This document shows, one piece after another, positions 37,999 to 45,434 of a DNA stretch of 64,000 bases; the stretch's first letter is position 1, and each line of letters starts with the position of its first letter. Position numbers and translations under genes: made by a program. This stretch comes from Terriglobia bacterium (GTDB lineage: Bacteria; Acidobacteriota; Terriglobia; Bryobacterales; Bryobacteraceae): assembly GCA_020073265.1 (NCBI GenBank), contig JAIQFN010000021.1, positions 26,873 through 90,872 on the forward strand, read 5' to 3'. The notes beneath the pieces were generated by a model that was not told where the DNA came from, did no database searches, and worked only from the letters and a program-made list of their open reading frames with translations.

Positions 37999-38969
37999 TG
38001 CGCCACTCGCTCCGGCAAGCCGTACTTGATCACCAGGTCCTGCACGTCCTTTTGATAGAACACCTGAATATTCACGTGCGGGTAGATGGCGCGCAGCAGC
38101 CGGATCTTGCGGTTCTTCCTGGTCACGTTGGCCTGCTTCATGGTGGTCAGCTCGACGTACATGTCGAATTCCGGCAGATAGAAGTCCGGCGTGAAGGCCT
38201 CCAGGACCTTGCCGTCCTTGTCCCACTGCAGCGGAAAGCTGCGCGGCTCGTAATCCCAGCCGATGCGGTAAAAGTCCAGCAGGTTGGCGAACACTTCTTC
38301 GCTCGGATGTCCGAACTCCTTGCGCTTGACGCTCAGCCGGTCCGGCGGAACAATCCCATAGCGAGCCAGCTTCAGGCGAACCTGAAACTGGATCTGCGCC
38401 TCGGCGGCCGGAGCCAGCAGGCCCGCCTCCAGCAGCCCGGTCGACCGCACCGCCGCTTCCAGAACATCCAGCATCTGCTCGATGGCCAGCGCCTCGGCGT
38501 TCATCACCAGGTCGAAGCTCCCTAAGCGGCCCCCGGCCCGGCCAAATCGTTTCTTGCGCGTCAGCGTCTGCTCGGTCTCCATGTGCCGCAAGTGTTCCTT
38601 GGCCTCGGGCCGCTCCAGCCTGCGGTCCACCATCAGGTTGCCGAGACGGCGCGGCTCCGGCGCCACCACGTGCGCCCGCAGCACGCCCGGAATGTTGCGC
38701 AGCAACAGCTCCGATCCGATGCTCGAGATGACCAGGTGCTGCTGCGCGCCCAGCTTCGCCAGGATGGAAGTCGCCAGGTGCGGCCACGCCTTTTCCGGAA
38801 TTCCGTGGGGCGCTCCGAACTCGGAAGCAATCGTCTCCACTAGCAGCGCGTCGGTCACCAGTTCGCAATGCAACCGCTGCGTGGCCATGCGCGCCAGTTC
38901 CTCGTGCCGGCATCCGGGTTCTCCGGAAACGCTCAAAAAAGCCATCCAGTAGAATCGTAGCGCAGCCAT
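37995..38969 (-). CDS. Cytidylate-kinase-like domain fused to a PD-(D/E)XK nuclease-like C-terminus
   Basis: 324 residues from the ATG at 38969. The N-terminal part (about 10-205) follows the Cytidylate_kin2 pattern: FLSVSGEPGCRHEELARMAT, HLATSILAKLGAQQHLVISS, a substrate or lid helix with ERPEAKEHLRHMETEQTLTR, and FDLVMNAEALAIEQMLDVLE. The glycine-rich loop is degenerate (GEPGCRH), so phosphotransfer is doubtful. The C-terminal part contains TPDFYLPEFDMYVELTTMKQ then RKNRKIRLLRAIYP, a D-(x)n-ExT-K arrangement like PD-(D/E)XK nucleases. It overlaps hpt by 4 bp. Function unknown; a nucleotide-linked sensing or cleavage role is speculative. Confidence 0.65.
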   Translation of the reverse strand: MAALRFYWMAFLSVSGEPGCRHEELARMATQRLHCELVTDALLVETIASEFGAPHGIPEKAWPHLATSILAKLGAQQHLVISSIGSELLLRNIPGVLRAHVVAPEPRRLGNLMVDRRLERPEAKEHLRHMETEQTLTRKKRFGRAGGRLGSFDLVMNAEALAIEQMLDVLEAAVRSTGLLEAGLLAPAAEAQIQFQVRLKLARYGIVPPDRLSVKRKEFGHPSEEVFANLLDFYRIGWDYEPRSFPLQWDKDGKVLEAFTPDFYLPEFDMYVELTTMKQANVTRKNRKIRLLRAIYPHVNIQVFYQKDVQDLVIKYGLPERVAQ

Positions 38970-39007
38970 GCCGTCGCGCACGCGCTCCGGTTTGTAACTT
39001 GCGTTCC

Positions 39008-39664
39008 TTATTTCTGCGATCCCACCACCAGCACTACGGGAACCGTGGGCGCGGCGACGCCATCGCGCGTCCAAAAGACCACCGAACCGCGATACGTTCC
39101 CGGTTCGAGCTTGGACGGATCCACCGTCAGCGTCACCACGTCGCCGGTGATCGCGGAATCGGAATCCGGCGTCACGCCCTGATCCTGCTCCACTCGCAGC
39201 CACTCCGCGTTGCGCGTCGTCACCGTGTAGGGCCGGTTTGGCCAGGTGCTCGAAACCAGGATGGTCTTGGGAGCAGGAGCTTGCGCGGGCGTGCGGCACG
39301 AAAAAGTGACCTCGTCGGGCGTGGCTTCCAGGATGGGTTTGCCGGTCACTATCAGTTCGAACGCGCGCGTCGCGCTGGCGCAGGCGTTCCAGGCGCGCAC
39401 CGAGAAACGGAATCGGCCCATCTCGCGCGCGACCCCCTCCACGCCGGACGCCGTCAATTCCACGCCTTTGGGAAGAGCGCCGTTCTCGAGCGAAAGCGAC
39501 ACGTCTCCGTGGTCACAGCGGCCGTCCACTCGTACGGTGATCGTGGCGCTATAGTGCATCCCTTTCGCGGCCAGCGGCAATTCGCCGGTCGCGATGGCCA
39601 TCTGCGAGCATGCCAGGCCAGGGAGTAGCAACGCGGCAGCAACCAGGAGGTTCGCTTTAGTCAT
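39008..39664 (-). CDS. Secreted Ig-like (BACON/putative-Ig) protein
   Basis: 218 residues from the ATG at 39664. Signal peptide MTKANLLVAAALLLPGLACS (LPGLAC could be a lipobox). The mature protein is beta-rich: VSLSLENGALPKGVELTASG with GRFRFSVRAWNACASATRAF resembles putative Ig repeats, and PNRPYTVTTRNAEWLRVEQD with LEPGTYRGSVVFW resembles BACON-type domains. Function unknown, probably surface or periplasmic binding. It overlaps the upstream gene by 4 bp and is followed after 38 bp by the kinase-like gene. Confidence 0.7.
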   Translation of the reverse strand: MTKANLLVAAALLLPGLACSQMAIATGELPLAAKGMHYSATITVRVDGRCDHGDVSLSLENGALPKGVELTASGVEGVAREMGRFRFSVRAWNACASATRAFELIVTGKPILEATPDEVTFSCRTPAQAPAPKTILVSSTWPNRPYTVTTRNAEWLRVEQDQGVTPDSDSAITGDVVTLTVDPSKLEPGTYRGSVVFWTRDGVAAPTVPVVLVVGSQK

Positions 39665-40008
39665 CGCCGGTCTCCGTTCGCATGCAGGCGCTTGTCTGGC
39701 GGCGGATCGCACCGGGGCGACGCCAGGTCCGATTGAGATCCGCAGGTCTTAGCGACCAGCATGGCCTCGACGACGCGCTGCGAAATGCCTTGCCCTGAAA
39801 GCGCCGCCAGCGCATCCGTCCTGACATCGAACCGGCTGGGCGTGACGCGTATGGTCTCGATGATCACCTGCTCGCTGAAGCCCGCTTTCGCCAGCGCGAC
39901 GACATCGCGGTTCAGCAGAAAATGCCGCTGTTGCGGATGTTGCTGCGCGGACAAGCGCGGCAACCCCAGCGCCAGAAACAAGGCCATCGTCAGAACGATT
40001 CTTCGCAT
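39661..40008 (-). CDS. Small secreted protein with a helical 'AGFS' motif
   Basis: 115 residues from the ATG at 40008. Signal peptide MRRIVLTMALFLALGLPRLS then AQQ. A roughly 45-residue motif follows: VVALAKAGFSEQVIIETIRV, TPSRFDVRTDALAALSGQGI, then SQRVVEAML. The same pattern occurs in the divergent gene at 40103, so the two are related. I have no function for it; such motifs occur in secreted acidobacterial proteins. It overlaps the Ig-like protein gene by 4 bp. Confidence 0.65.
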   Translation of the reverse strand: MRRIVLTMALFLALGLPRLSAQQHPQQRHFLLNRDVVALAKAGFSEQVIIETIRVTPSRFDVRTDALAALSGQGISQRVVEAMLVAKTCGSQSDLASPRCDPPPDKRLHANGDRR

Positions 40009-40102
40009 GGACCAACTCACGTTTACCGTATCGTCCGCGCCGGGAGTACTATTTAAGACTCTCGGCAATCTGCACGATACGTACTTTATGAGGTAATCAA
40101 AA

Positions 40103-40717
40103 TTGAAATATATAGCTAAGCTACTCGTGTTTCCTTTGTTTGCCGCGGTCCTGTTTGCGGCGGAAGGGCCAACCACGGTCTCCAGTTTCCGGACCGATTC
40201 GTCGCCCGCGCGCGACTTCCTGACCAACGAAGGGATCGTCCTGCTCTCGGATGCCGGCTTTTCGGATTCCTTTATCGTCGAAAAGATAATTCTCAGCCGG
40301 ACCCGTTTCGATACCAGCGCGGAAGGCCTGGCTTACCTCCGCCACAACGCCATCTCGGAGGAGCTGGTGCAGTTCGTCATGGAACGCTCGGCGAAACCGT
40401 CTGGCATCCCGGCCGCAGCCCCGATCCCGACCGCTGTTCCGATGAAAGTGATCAAAGTGAGAGTCCTGGTGCCGGACCCCAGCGCGGTTCCCGCTCCGCC
40501 TGTCGCAGCGCCGATGCCGCGTCCCGTGGCGCCGATGCCTCTGGCCGGTGGCGCCCGCCAATGGTATTGGTACTCCGCTGCCCCCGGTTACGGCTGGCCC
40601 TATGCTCAGCCGGCCTACAACGTCCCGGTGCTGCGGTCGCCGGCCGTTCCAGCCCCCGCCAGCATGCCCGTCATGTCGCCGTATTCGACGCAGTACGTCT
40701 GGATTGCCGGCCGATAA
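40103..40717 (+). CDS. Secreted protein with the same 'AGFS' motif and a Pro/Ala-rich tail
   Basis: 204 residues. TTG start at 40103 with TGAGG about 9 nt upstream; no ATG fits. Signal peptide MKYIAKLLVFPLFAAVLFAA. The motif reads IVLLSDAGFSDSFIVEKIIL, SRTRFDTSAEGLAYLRHNAI, then SEELVQFVM, aligning with the divergent neighbour residue for residue in its key positions (AGFS, I-x-x-I, RFD, L-x-x-L, IS). The rest is a Pro/Ala/Met-rich, Tyr-containing tail (APMPRPVAPMPLAGGARQWY), low complexity. Probably periplasmic or surface-exposed. Function unknown. Confidence 0.7.
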   Translation: MKYIAKLLVFPLFAAVLFAAEGPTTVSSFRTDSSPARDFLTNEGIVLLSDAGFSDSFIVEKIILSRTRFDTSAEGLAYLRHNAISEELVQFVMERSAKPSGIPAAAPIPTAVPMKVIKVRVLVPDPSAVPAPPVAAPMPRPVAPMPLAGGARQWYWYSAAPGYGWPYAQPAYNVPVLRSPAVPAPASMPVMSPYSTQYVWIAGR

Positions 40718-40809
40718 CCGGCGCACCCAGGAAGACCGCTCAGCCCGCCCCGCAACCGCTCGCACGCCACTCGACCATCGTGCAGCGCTCCGGGGCTTTT
40801 TATCCCTAG

Positions 40810-41148
40810 ATGTTCATCGGAATCTATGACGTCATCTCCTACGCGGTTTCGCAGCGCACCCGCGAAATCGGCATCCGGCTCGCGCTGGGTGCGCCACGGG
40901 GCGGCTTGAAGACCATGTTCGTGCGACACGGGCTGGCGCTGGCGTCGCTCGGCATTTCCATCGGGCTGGCAGCGGCGATGGCACTGACCCGCCTGATGTC
41001 GTCGCTGCTTTTCGGAATCAGCCCGCTCGATCCCGTGACCTACGCCGCGGTCCCGGTCGTTTCGCTGGCGTGCGCCGTGCTCGCCAGCTACCTGCCGGCG
41101 CGCCGCGCTTCAGCCGTCGATCCGATGGTAGCCCTGCGCGCCGAGTAG
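40810..41148 (+). pseudogene. C-terminal relic of an ADOP/MacB-type permease
   Basis: 112 codons matching only the last transmembrane part of an FtsX-type permease: IGIYDVISYAVSQRTREIGI, RLALGAPRGGLKTMFVRHGL, then LPARRASAVDPMVALRAE. The intact ADOP gene at 46.3 kb ends with the same pattern (YGLIGYSVAQRTQELGIRLA ... PARRAARIDPIEALR). The roughly 700 upstream residues are missing, and a TAG directly precedes the first ATG. It lies just after the AGFS-motif gene with no sign of its own promoter. Confidence 0.75.
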
Positions 41149-41475
41149 CGGTCAAGTACGGCGGATCTCAGTATCCTTCAACTAGACATGTCCACTCATC
41201 TCTTCTTAGTCCGGGATCGGTGGGGAAGGGGGTGACAGGACCTCAGGGCTATTCCCTATCCTTACGTTTCAAACAATTACAGCTTCTAATGTCTTATGCC
41301 CCCAACCCAACCCTGCAGAATTCCACCCGCCCACCCGATCCAAACATGTACACCCTGGCAGACATGTGTGAGATGTCTTACTATAGGATAGGCGAGAGCG
41401 GGCTTGACCTCTGCCGCCACGCTATTATAAAGTCTTAGAGTTTTAACCAATGACCTTCCGTCACCCATAAGCCTG
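41149..41475 (+). other. Noncoding stretch between the permease relic and the MltD-like gene
   Basis: About 327 bp, less GC-rich than the flanks, with no convincing ORF. ACATGT recurs three times (near 41186, 41344 and 41363), and CCTATCC (41255) has an inverted partner GGATAGG (41386). The 3' part holds the promoter of the MltD-like gene. Otherwise I see nothing I can name; it may be decayed sequence from the event that left the permease relic. Confidence 0.5.
41404..41431 (+). promoter_or_regulatory. Sigma-70-type promoter for the MltD-like gene
   Basis: TTGACC (41404-41409), 16-bp spacer, TATAAA (41426-41431). This is one of the best -35/-10 pairs in the window. It predicts a transcription start near 41438 and a leader of about 38 nt. 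No strong Shine-Dalgarno sequence precedes the ATG at 41476. Confidence 0.6.
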
Positions 41476-43179
41476 ATGACTTCGAGTCACCGCTCCTCAC
41501 ACCCGACACCGCGCTCCGCGATCTTAGGAATTGCCGCCATCTGCTCGCTCAGTTTCCTGCTGGCGGGCTGCATGGCCTCGAAGCCGCAAACGCTGCGGAT
41601 GGCCTTCCTTCCCGCGACGCCCCTTGCCATGGAGCCGGTCATCGAGCAGCCGCCGGTCATCGATTCCGCTCTGTTTGCCAAAGCATCTCCCACTCTGGTC
41701 GAGCGCAGCCTGGCAACTCCACCGTCCCTACCCGAGGTGGAAGGCCGGATCGTCAGGGTGAACGACCACTTCGAAGCGGGCAAGAAACTCTACCAGCAGG
41801 CTGACGTTACGGGCGCGCGGCGGGAGTTCGATCGCGCTGTTGACCTGGTCCTGTCGGCCCCCGAGAACCTGCCCGACCGCCAGCGGCTGGAGCGCAAGCT
41901 GGATCAGATCGTCGACACCATCTATCGCTACGACCTGGAGCGATTGGGCGCCGGTGCGGAAAAGCCACCGCTGGTTTACGACCGGTCGCCGCTCGACGAG
42001 GGCATTCTGGACATGACCTTCCCCACCGACCCCAACCTCGGGCCGAAGGTGAAACAGGAACTCGAAGCCACGCTGTCGCAACTGCCGCTCGCCGAGAATG
42101 ACGCCGTCCTGAGCTACATCCATTACTTCTCCACCGTGCGCGGCCACAAGACGCTGGTGGCCGGTCTGCGCCGCGCCGGACGCTATCGCCCACTGGTCCA
42201 GCGCATCCTGGACGAAGAAGGCGTGCCGCAGGAACTGATCTATCTGGCCCAGGTGGAATCCGGCTTCCTGCCCCGCGCGCGTTCCCGCAAGCAGGCCGTG
42301 GGGATGTGGCAGTTCGTGCAATTCCGCGGACGCGAATACGGCCTGAACCAGACGCCTTCCACCGACGATCGCCTGGATCCGGAACAAGCCACGCGCGCCG
42401 CCGCCCACCATCTGCACGACCTGTACGCTTTGTTCGGCGACTGGTACCTCGCCATGGCGGCCTACAACTGCGGCCCCAACTGCGTGGATCACGCCGTCCA
42501 GCGCACCGGTTACGCCGACTTCTGGGAACTGCGCCGGCTGAACGTGCTGCCCCGCGAAACCAGCAACTACGTCCCGCTGATCCTGGCCCTCACTATCATG
42601 GCCAAGAACCCCGCCGATTATGACCTGGTAGACCTGGACGTTGAGCAGCCTTTGGAGTACGACACCATCAAGGTAGAGGCGCCCACCAGCCTTACGCTGA
42701 TCGCCGACGCGGCCGAACGGCCGGTGTCCGAGATCCAGGAACTCAATCCCTCGCTGCTGAAGCCGCTGGCGCCCTCCGGTTACCAGTTGCGGGTTCCCAA
42801 AGGCAGCTCGCCGGCGGTCCTGATGGCACTCGACACGGTTCCCGCCCTGCATCGCGCCAACTGGCGGATTCACCGGGTTGAGCAGGGCGAAACGCTAGCC
42901 GAAATCGCGCGGCGTTTCTCCACTCCGGCGGCCTCCATCACCGCGGCGAATCAGCAGCCCGTGGATCCTCCCGAAGCCGGCGACATGCTGGTTATCCCAG
43001 CCGCCTATCGGGTCCCGAATTCGGCTGCCGCGCCAGCCAAAACCACGACGCGGCGGAGGGCTTCGCAACGGGCGGCCGCATCGCACCCGGTAGCCACCGC
43101 GGCCCCGGCCCATCGGCCTGCCAGCACTTCTTACAAGACCGCCAGTCTCCGAATCAAGCAGCGCGCCGCGGTCAATTAA
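41476..43179 (+). CDS. MltD-like membrane-bound lytic transglycosylase with LysM
   Basis: 567 residues. Lipoprotein signal: hydrophobic LGIAAICSLSFLLAGC with lipobox LAGC. The middle SLT domain has ELIYLAQVESGFLPRARSRK (catalytic Glu in VESGF), VGMWQFVQFRGREYGL and YLAMAAYNCGPNCVDHAVQR. A C-terminal LysM domain (HRVEQGETLAEIARRFSTPA) precedes a basic Ala/Thr-rich tail. It cleaves peptidoglycan glycan strands with 1,6-anhydro formation, anchored at the outer membrane's inner face. The intervening region (about 395-450) resembles a weaker LysM-like repeat. Confidence 0.93.
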   Translation: MTSSHRSSHPTPRSAILGIAAICSLSFLLAGCMASKPQTLRMAFLPATPLAMEPVIEQPPVIDSALFAKASPTLVERSLATPPSLPEVEGRIVRVNDHFEAGKKLYQQADVTGARREFDRAVDLVLSAPENLPDRQRLERKLDQIVDTIYRYDLERLGAGAEKPPLVYDRSPLDEGILDMTFPTDPNLGPKVKQELEATLSQLPLAENDAVLSYIHYFSTVRGHKTLVAGLRRAGRYRPLVQRILDEEGVPQELIYLAQVESGFLPRARSRKQAVGMWQFVQFRGREYGLNQTPSTDDRLDPEQATRAAAHHLHDLYALFGDWYLAMAAYNCGPNCVDHAVQRTGYADFWELRRLNVLPRETSNYVPLILALTIMAKNPADYDLVDLDVEQPLEYDTIKVEAPTSLTLIADAAERPVSEIQELNPSLLKPLAPSGYQLRVPKGSSPAVLMALDTVPALHRANWRIHRVEQGETLAEIARRFSTPAASITAANQQPVDPPEAGDMLVIPAAYRVPNSAAAPAKTTTRRRASQRAAASHPVATAAPAHRPASTSYKTASLRIKQRAAVN

Positions 43180-43220
43180 ACTGCGCGCGACACGCTCTCA
43201 AAAAGTCCGCAAGATACCTA

Positions 43221-43248
43221 TTGCCTTCCGAGCAAAACGAGTTATTCT
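43221..43248 (+). promoter_or_regulatory. Sigma-70-type promoter for the histone-like gene
   Basis: TTGCCT (43221-43226), 16-bp spacer, TATTCT (43243-43248). It predicts a start near 43255 and a leader of about 27 nt carrying the AGGAGG at 43268-43273. Confidence 0.5.
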
Positions 43249-43281
43249 AGGTTGTGGTTAGCCCAACAGGAGGCATGATTG

Positions 43282-43758
43282 ATGTTTGAAAGCTATCGCT
43301 TCGCCGCTCCAGATGATCTCGACGACTTCGGATACGAGGACGAAAGCATGGACGTGCAGGCCGAAGTCAGCGAATACGGTCCCGAGGACGAAGACGAGGA
43401 CGAACTCATAACACCGGCTCCGGAGCCCACTCCGCTCGCCGCACCACCCACCCCCACGCCCGCGGCCGAGGCGCCCCCCAAGAAAAAACCGGTCAAGAAG
43501 GCCGCCGCGAAACCCGCTCCGGCCAAGGCCGCTCCCGCGAAAGCCGCTCCCGCGAAAAAGGTTCCGGCCAAGAAGGCCGTTAAGAAAGCAGCGGTGAAGA
43601 AGGCCGCTCCGAAAAAGGCCAAGAAGGCGCCTGCCAAAAAGGCTAAGAAAGCGCCGGGCAAGAAAGCTAAGAAAGCGGCGGTGAAGAAATCGCCCAAGAA
43701 GGCCGCGAAGAAAGCCCCCGGCAAGTCCAAGGCGAAGAAGTCCGCTCGCAAGAAGTAA
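43282..43758 (+). CDS. Histone H1-like lysine-rich protein with acidic N-terminus
   Basis: 158 residues from the ATG at 43282, chosen because a full AGGAGG lies 8 nt upstream. Residues about 9-45 are strongly acidic (DDLDDFGYEDESMD, EDEDEDELITP). A Pro/Thr/Ala linker follows. The last ~100 residues are an AKKAP/KKAxK repeat array of the eukaryotic-H1-tail type (KKAPAKKAKKAPGKKAKKAA). Such proteins bind DNA nonspecifically and compact the nucleoid; the acidic head may self-shield or recruit partners. The strong ribosome-binding site and promoter suggest high expression. Low complexity makes the repeat number prone to change. Confidence 0.85.
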   Translation: MFESYRFAAPDDLDDFGYEDESMDVQAEVSEYGPEDEDEDELITPAPEPTPLAAPPTPTPAAEAPPKKKPVKKAAAKPAPAKAAPAKAAPAKKVPAKKAVKKAAVKKAAPKKAKKAPAKKAKKAPGKKAKKAAVKKSPKKAAKKAPGKSKAKKSARKK

Positions 43759-43816
43759 ATTTCCAAACGCTCGGGCAGGTGGTGTGCGGCGACGCCTGGC
43801 CTGCCCGATCGCTCCT

Positions 43817-44026
43817 CTACTCCTTCCGAATCACTGCCCGGCAGCGCTCGAACAGTTGCAGCAGCGCTTCCGCATACTCTTCCGGTGTCTTGGTGGTTTT
43901 ACCCGTGAAGCCGGCCGCGCCGCTGCCCTTGCCGTATCCGGTGGTGACCGCGATGAACTTCATCATCTCCAGGGCAACCTCGTCCTGGCTGCGCTGCGAT
44001 GCGCCGCTGGGAGTTTCCTCTGCCAT
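43817..44026 (-). CDS. Small conserved-looking hypothetical protein, 69 aa
   Basis: From the ATG at 44026: starts MAEETPSGASQRSQDEVALE, then MMKFIAVTTGYGKGSGAAGF and TPEEYAEALLQLFERCRAVI. An in-frame ATG lies 15 codons upstream. No signal peptide; the C-terminal half is helical. I do not recognise the family. It is convergent with the histone-like gene and downstream of the SIMPL pair. Confidence 0.55.
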   Translation of the reverse strand: MAEETPSGASQRSQDEVALEMMKFIAVTTGYGKGSGAAGFTGKTTKTPEEYAEALLQLFERCRAVIRKE

Positions 44027-44100
44027 CGGTGGTTCGTTCCTCCGTTCGTCTGGCCGCTTCGCGAGCGGCAATTCTTCAGTTTAGACTGTTCGGGATCGGA

Positions 44101-44742
44101 TCAGTGAAAGCGCTGCAGCCGGAATTTGACGGTCGCAGCGCAGTTGATCGGCGAAGGGGGCGGCTGCGTGGAATACAAGATCCCCACGACCGGATAGAAT
44201 GCGATGAACGAGAAGGCGGCCACCGCATTCGGCACAGGGCTGGTGCCTGCATCCGACAGAGCCAGAACCGGCCCGATCGTGAAGCCCGCCGAATCCGCCA
44301 GCTTCTGAGCCTGCGTCTGGGCGTCGGAAATCAGATCCGCTGTCTTGCAGGGTTGGGATTGCCGCGCCTCGTCGGAAACCTGCGTCCCCTGGATCGTGAA
44401 ATCAACTGCTCTGGATGTTCCCTTCTGGCCCCCAGTGAGTGCGGCAATAGTGCTCGCGATCTTCGAAAACGGCACCGCCAGCGTGAAACTCCACTGCAAC
44501 CCGCGCTCGTAGGAGTACACACTGTTGAGGTTCGCCGCGGTAATCCCAGTACCTTGGACTAGCGCGAGCGCCTGGTCCAGCCCAGCATCCTCGCCGGTTG
44601 TCACCGTCACGAAAAAAACCGCTTGGTCCGGCACAAGAGCCACCTGCCGCGAAGCCGTGATGGTTACGGTGTCCGTCTCGAGCTGTCCGAAGACAGGTTC
44701 GAGCGCACTCAGCAGCAACAGAATCGGCCAGAACTTTCGCAT
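44101..44742 (-). CDS. Secreted SIMPL-domain (DUF541) protein 2
   Basis: 213 residues from the ATG at 44742. Signal peptide MRKFWPILLLLSALEPVFGQ. SIMPL/DUF541 features: TVTITASRQVALVPDQAVFF near the N-terminus and DAQTQAQKLADSAGFTIGPV toward the C-terminus. Family members (for example YggE, BP26) are periplasmic and linked to oxidative stress or self-assembly into channels; the mechanism is unclear. A tandem paralogue of the next gene upstream, 2 bp away. Confidence 0.83.
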   Translation of the reverse strand: MRKFWPILLLLSALEPVFGQLETDTVTITASRQVALVPDQAVFFVTVTTGEDAGLDQALALVQGTGITAANLNSVYSYERGLQWSFTLAVPFSKIASTIAALTGGQKGTSRAVDFTIQGTQVSDEARQSQPCKTADLISDAQTQAQKLADSAGFTIGPVLALSDAGTSPVPNAVAAFSFIAFYPVVGILYSTQPPPSPINCAATVKFRLQRFH

Positions 44743-44744
44743 GA

Positions 44745-45389
44745 TTATTGAAAGCGCACCAAGTTGAACTTCACCGTCAAGGTGCACGGCACCGAGGAGG
44801 GCAGAAGAACACTGCTCAGCGCCGCGATGGCAGTGGGAACGGAAGTTGCCGTCACGCTCGACATGGCCAGAATCGTATCCGCCGTGAAGCCGGCCGCGCT
44901 CGCCAGCTTCTGCGCCTGCGCCCGGGCGTCAGCCAGCAGGTCCGTGATCGAACAGGTCTGCGACTGTTGCAGTTGCGGCGATACTTGCGTTCCCTGCACC
45001 GAAAAATTCATCGCCAGTCCCTTCCTCTGCTTGGCGATGTTCTGCTGCAGCGTGGTCAGCGTCACGACCGTCTCCTTGATCTTGGCTAACGGAGCCGGCA
45101 GCGAGAACAGCCATTCGATGCCAGATTGCGGCTGGACGTTACCGGTGAACACCACTTGCGACGTGTTGATCCCAGTGAAATTCGCCTGGGTGATTCCCGA
45201 CCCTGCGAGCGCCGTCAGCACGTCATCCAGGCTCGTGTTCAGGCCGGACTCCACGCGAACCGAAAACACCACCTGGTCGGGCTGCAAAGTGGCGTTCCGC
45301 GACGCTGTAACCGTCACTGAATTCGAATCGAGCTGCCCAAACAACGCCGTAGCCGACAGCAAGCCTGCAACAATTCCGTACTTCCACAT
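44745..45389 (-). CDS. Secreted SIMPL-domain (DUF541) protein 1
   Basis: 214 residues from the ATG at 45389, supported by a TATACT hexamer 6 nt upstream and by the signal peptide MWKYGIVAGLLSATALFGQ. NSVTVTASRNATLQPDQVVF and DARAQAQKLASAAGFTADTI match the SIMPL core. It is co-directional with its paralogue, sharing layout but clearly diverged, so the duplication is old. Probably periplasmic. Confidence 0.83.
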   Translation of the reverse strand: MWKYGIVAGLLSATALFGQLDSNSVTVTASRNATLQPDQVVFSVRVESGLNTSLDDVLTALAGSGITQANFTGINTSQVVFTGNVQPQSGIEWLFSLPAPLAKIKETVVTLTTLQQNIAKQRKGLAMNFSVQGTQVSPQLQQSQTCSITDLLADARAQAQKLASAAGFTADTILAMSSVTATSVPTAIAALSSVLLPSSVPCTLTVKFNLVRFQ

Positions 45390-45395
45390 GACCCG

Positions 45396-45401
45396 AGTAT
45401 A
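45396..45401 (-). promoter_or_regulatory. -10 element (TATACT), likely leaderless start of the SIMPL pair
   Basis: On the minus strand TATACT, CGGGTC, then ATG at 45389. A TCGACA sits upstream but only 14 bp away, too close for a normal -35. Confidence 0.55.
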
Positions 45402-45434
45402 CTCTTCCCGCCGCTTGTCGATCTGGGCCGAAAC

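Noticed and set aside
37447..38913. 488-codon ORF joining an N-terminal extension to Hpt
   Set aside because: The first ~305 codons are an out-of-frame shadow of the kinase-like gene; Hpt starts at 37998 in a 4-bp overlap.
41070..41438. 122-codon ORF between the permease relic and the MltD-like gene
   Set aside because: First part is an out-of-frame shadow of the relic, the rest has no protein-like pattern.
43500..43758. KKA-coding repeats as a DNA-level tandem repeat or mobile feature
   Set aside because: The repetition is explained by the low-complexity H1-like protein and is in frame throughout.
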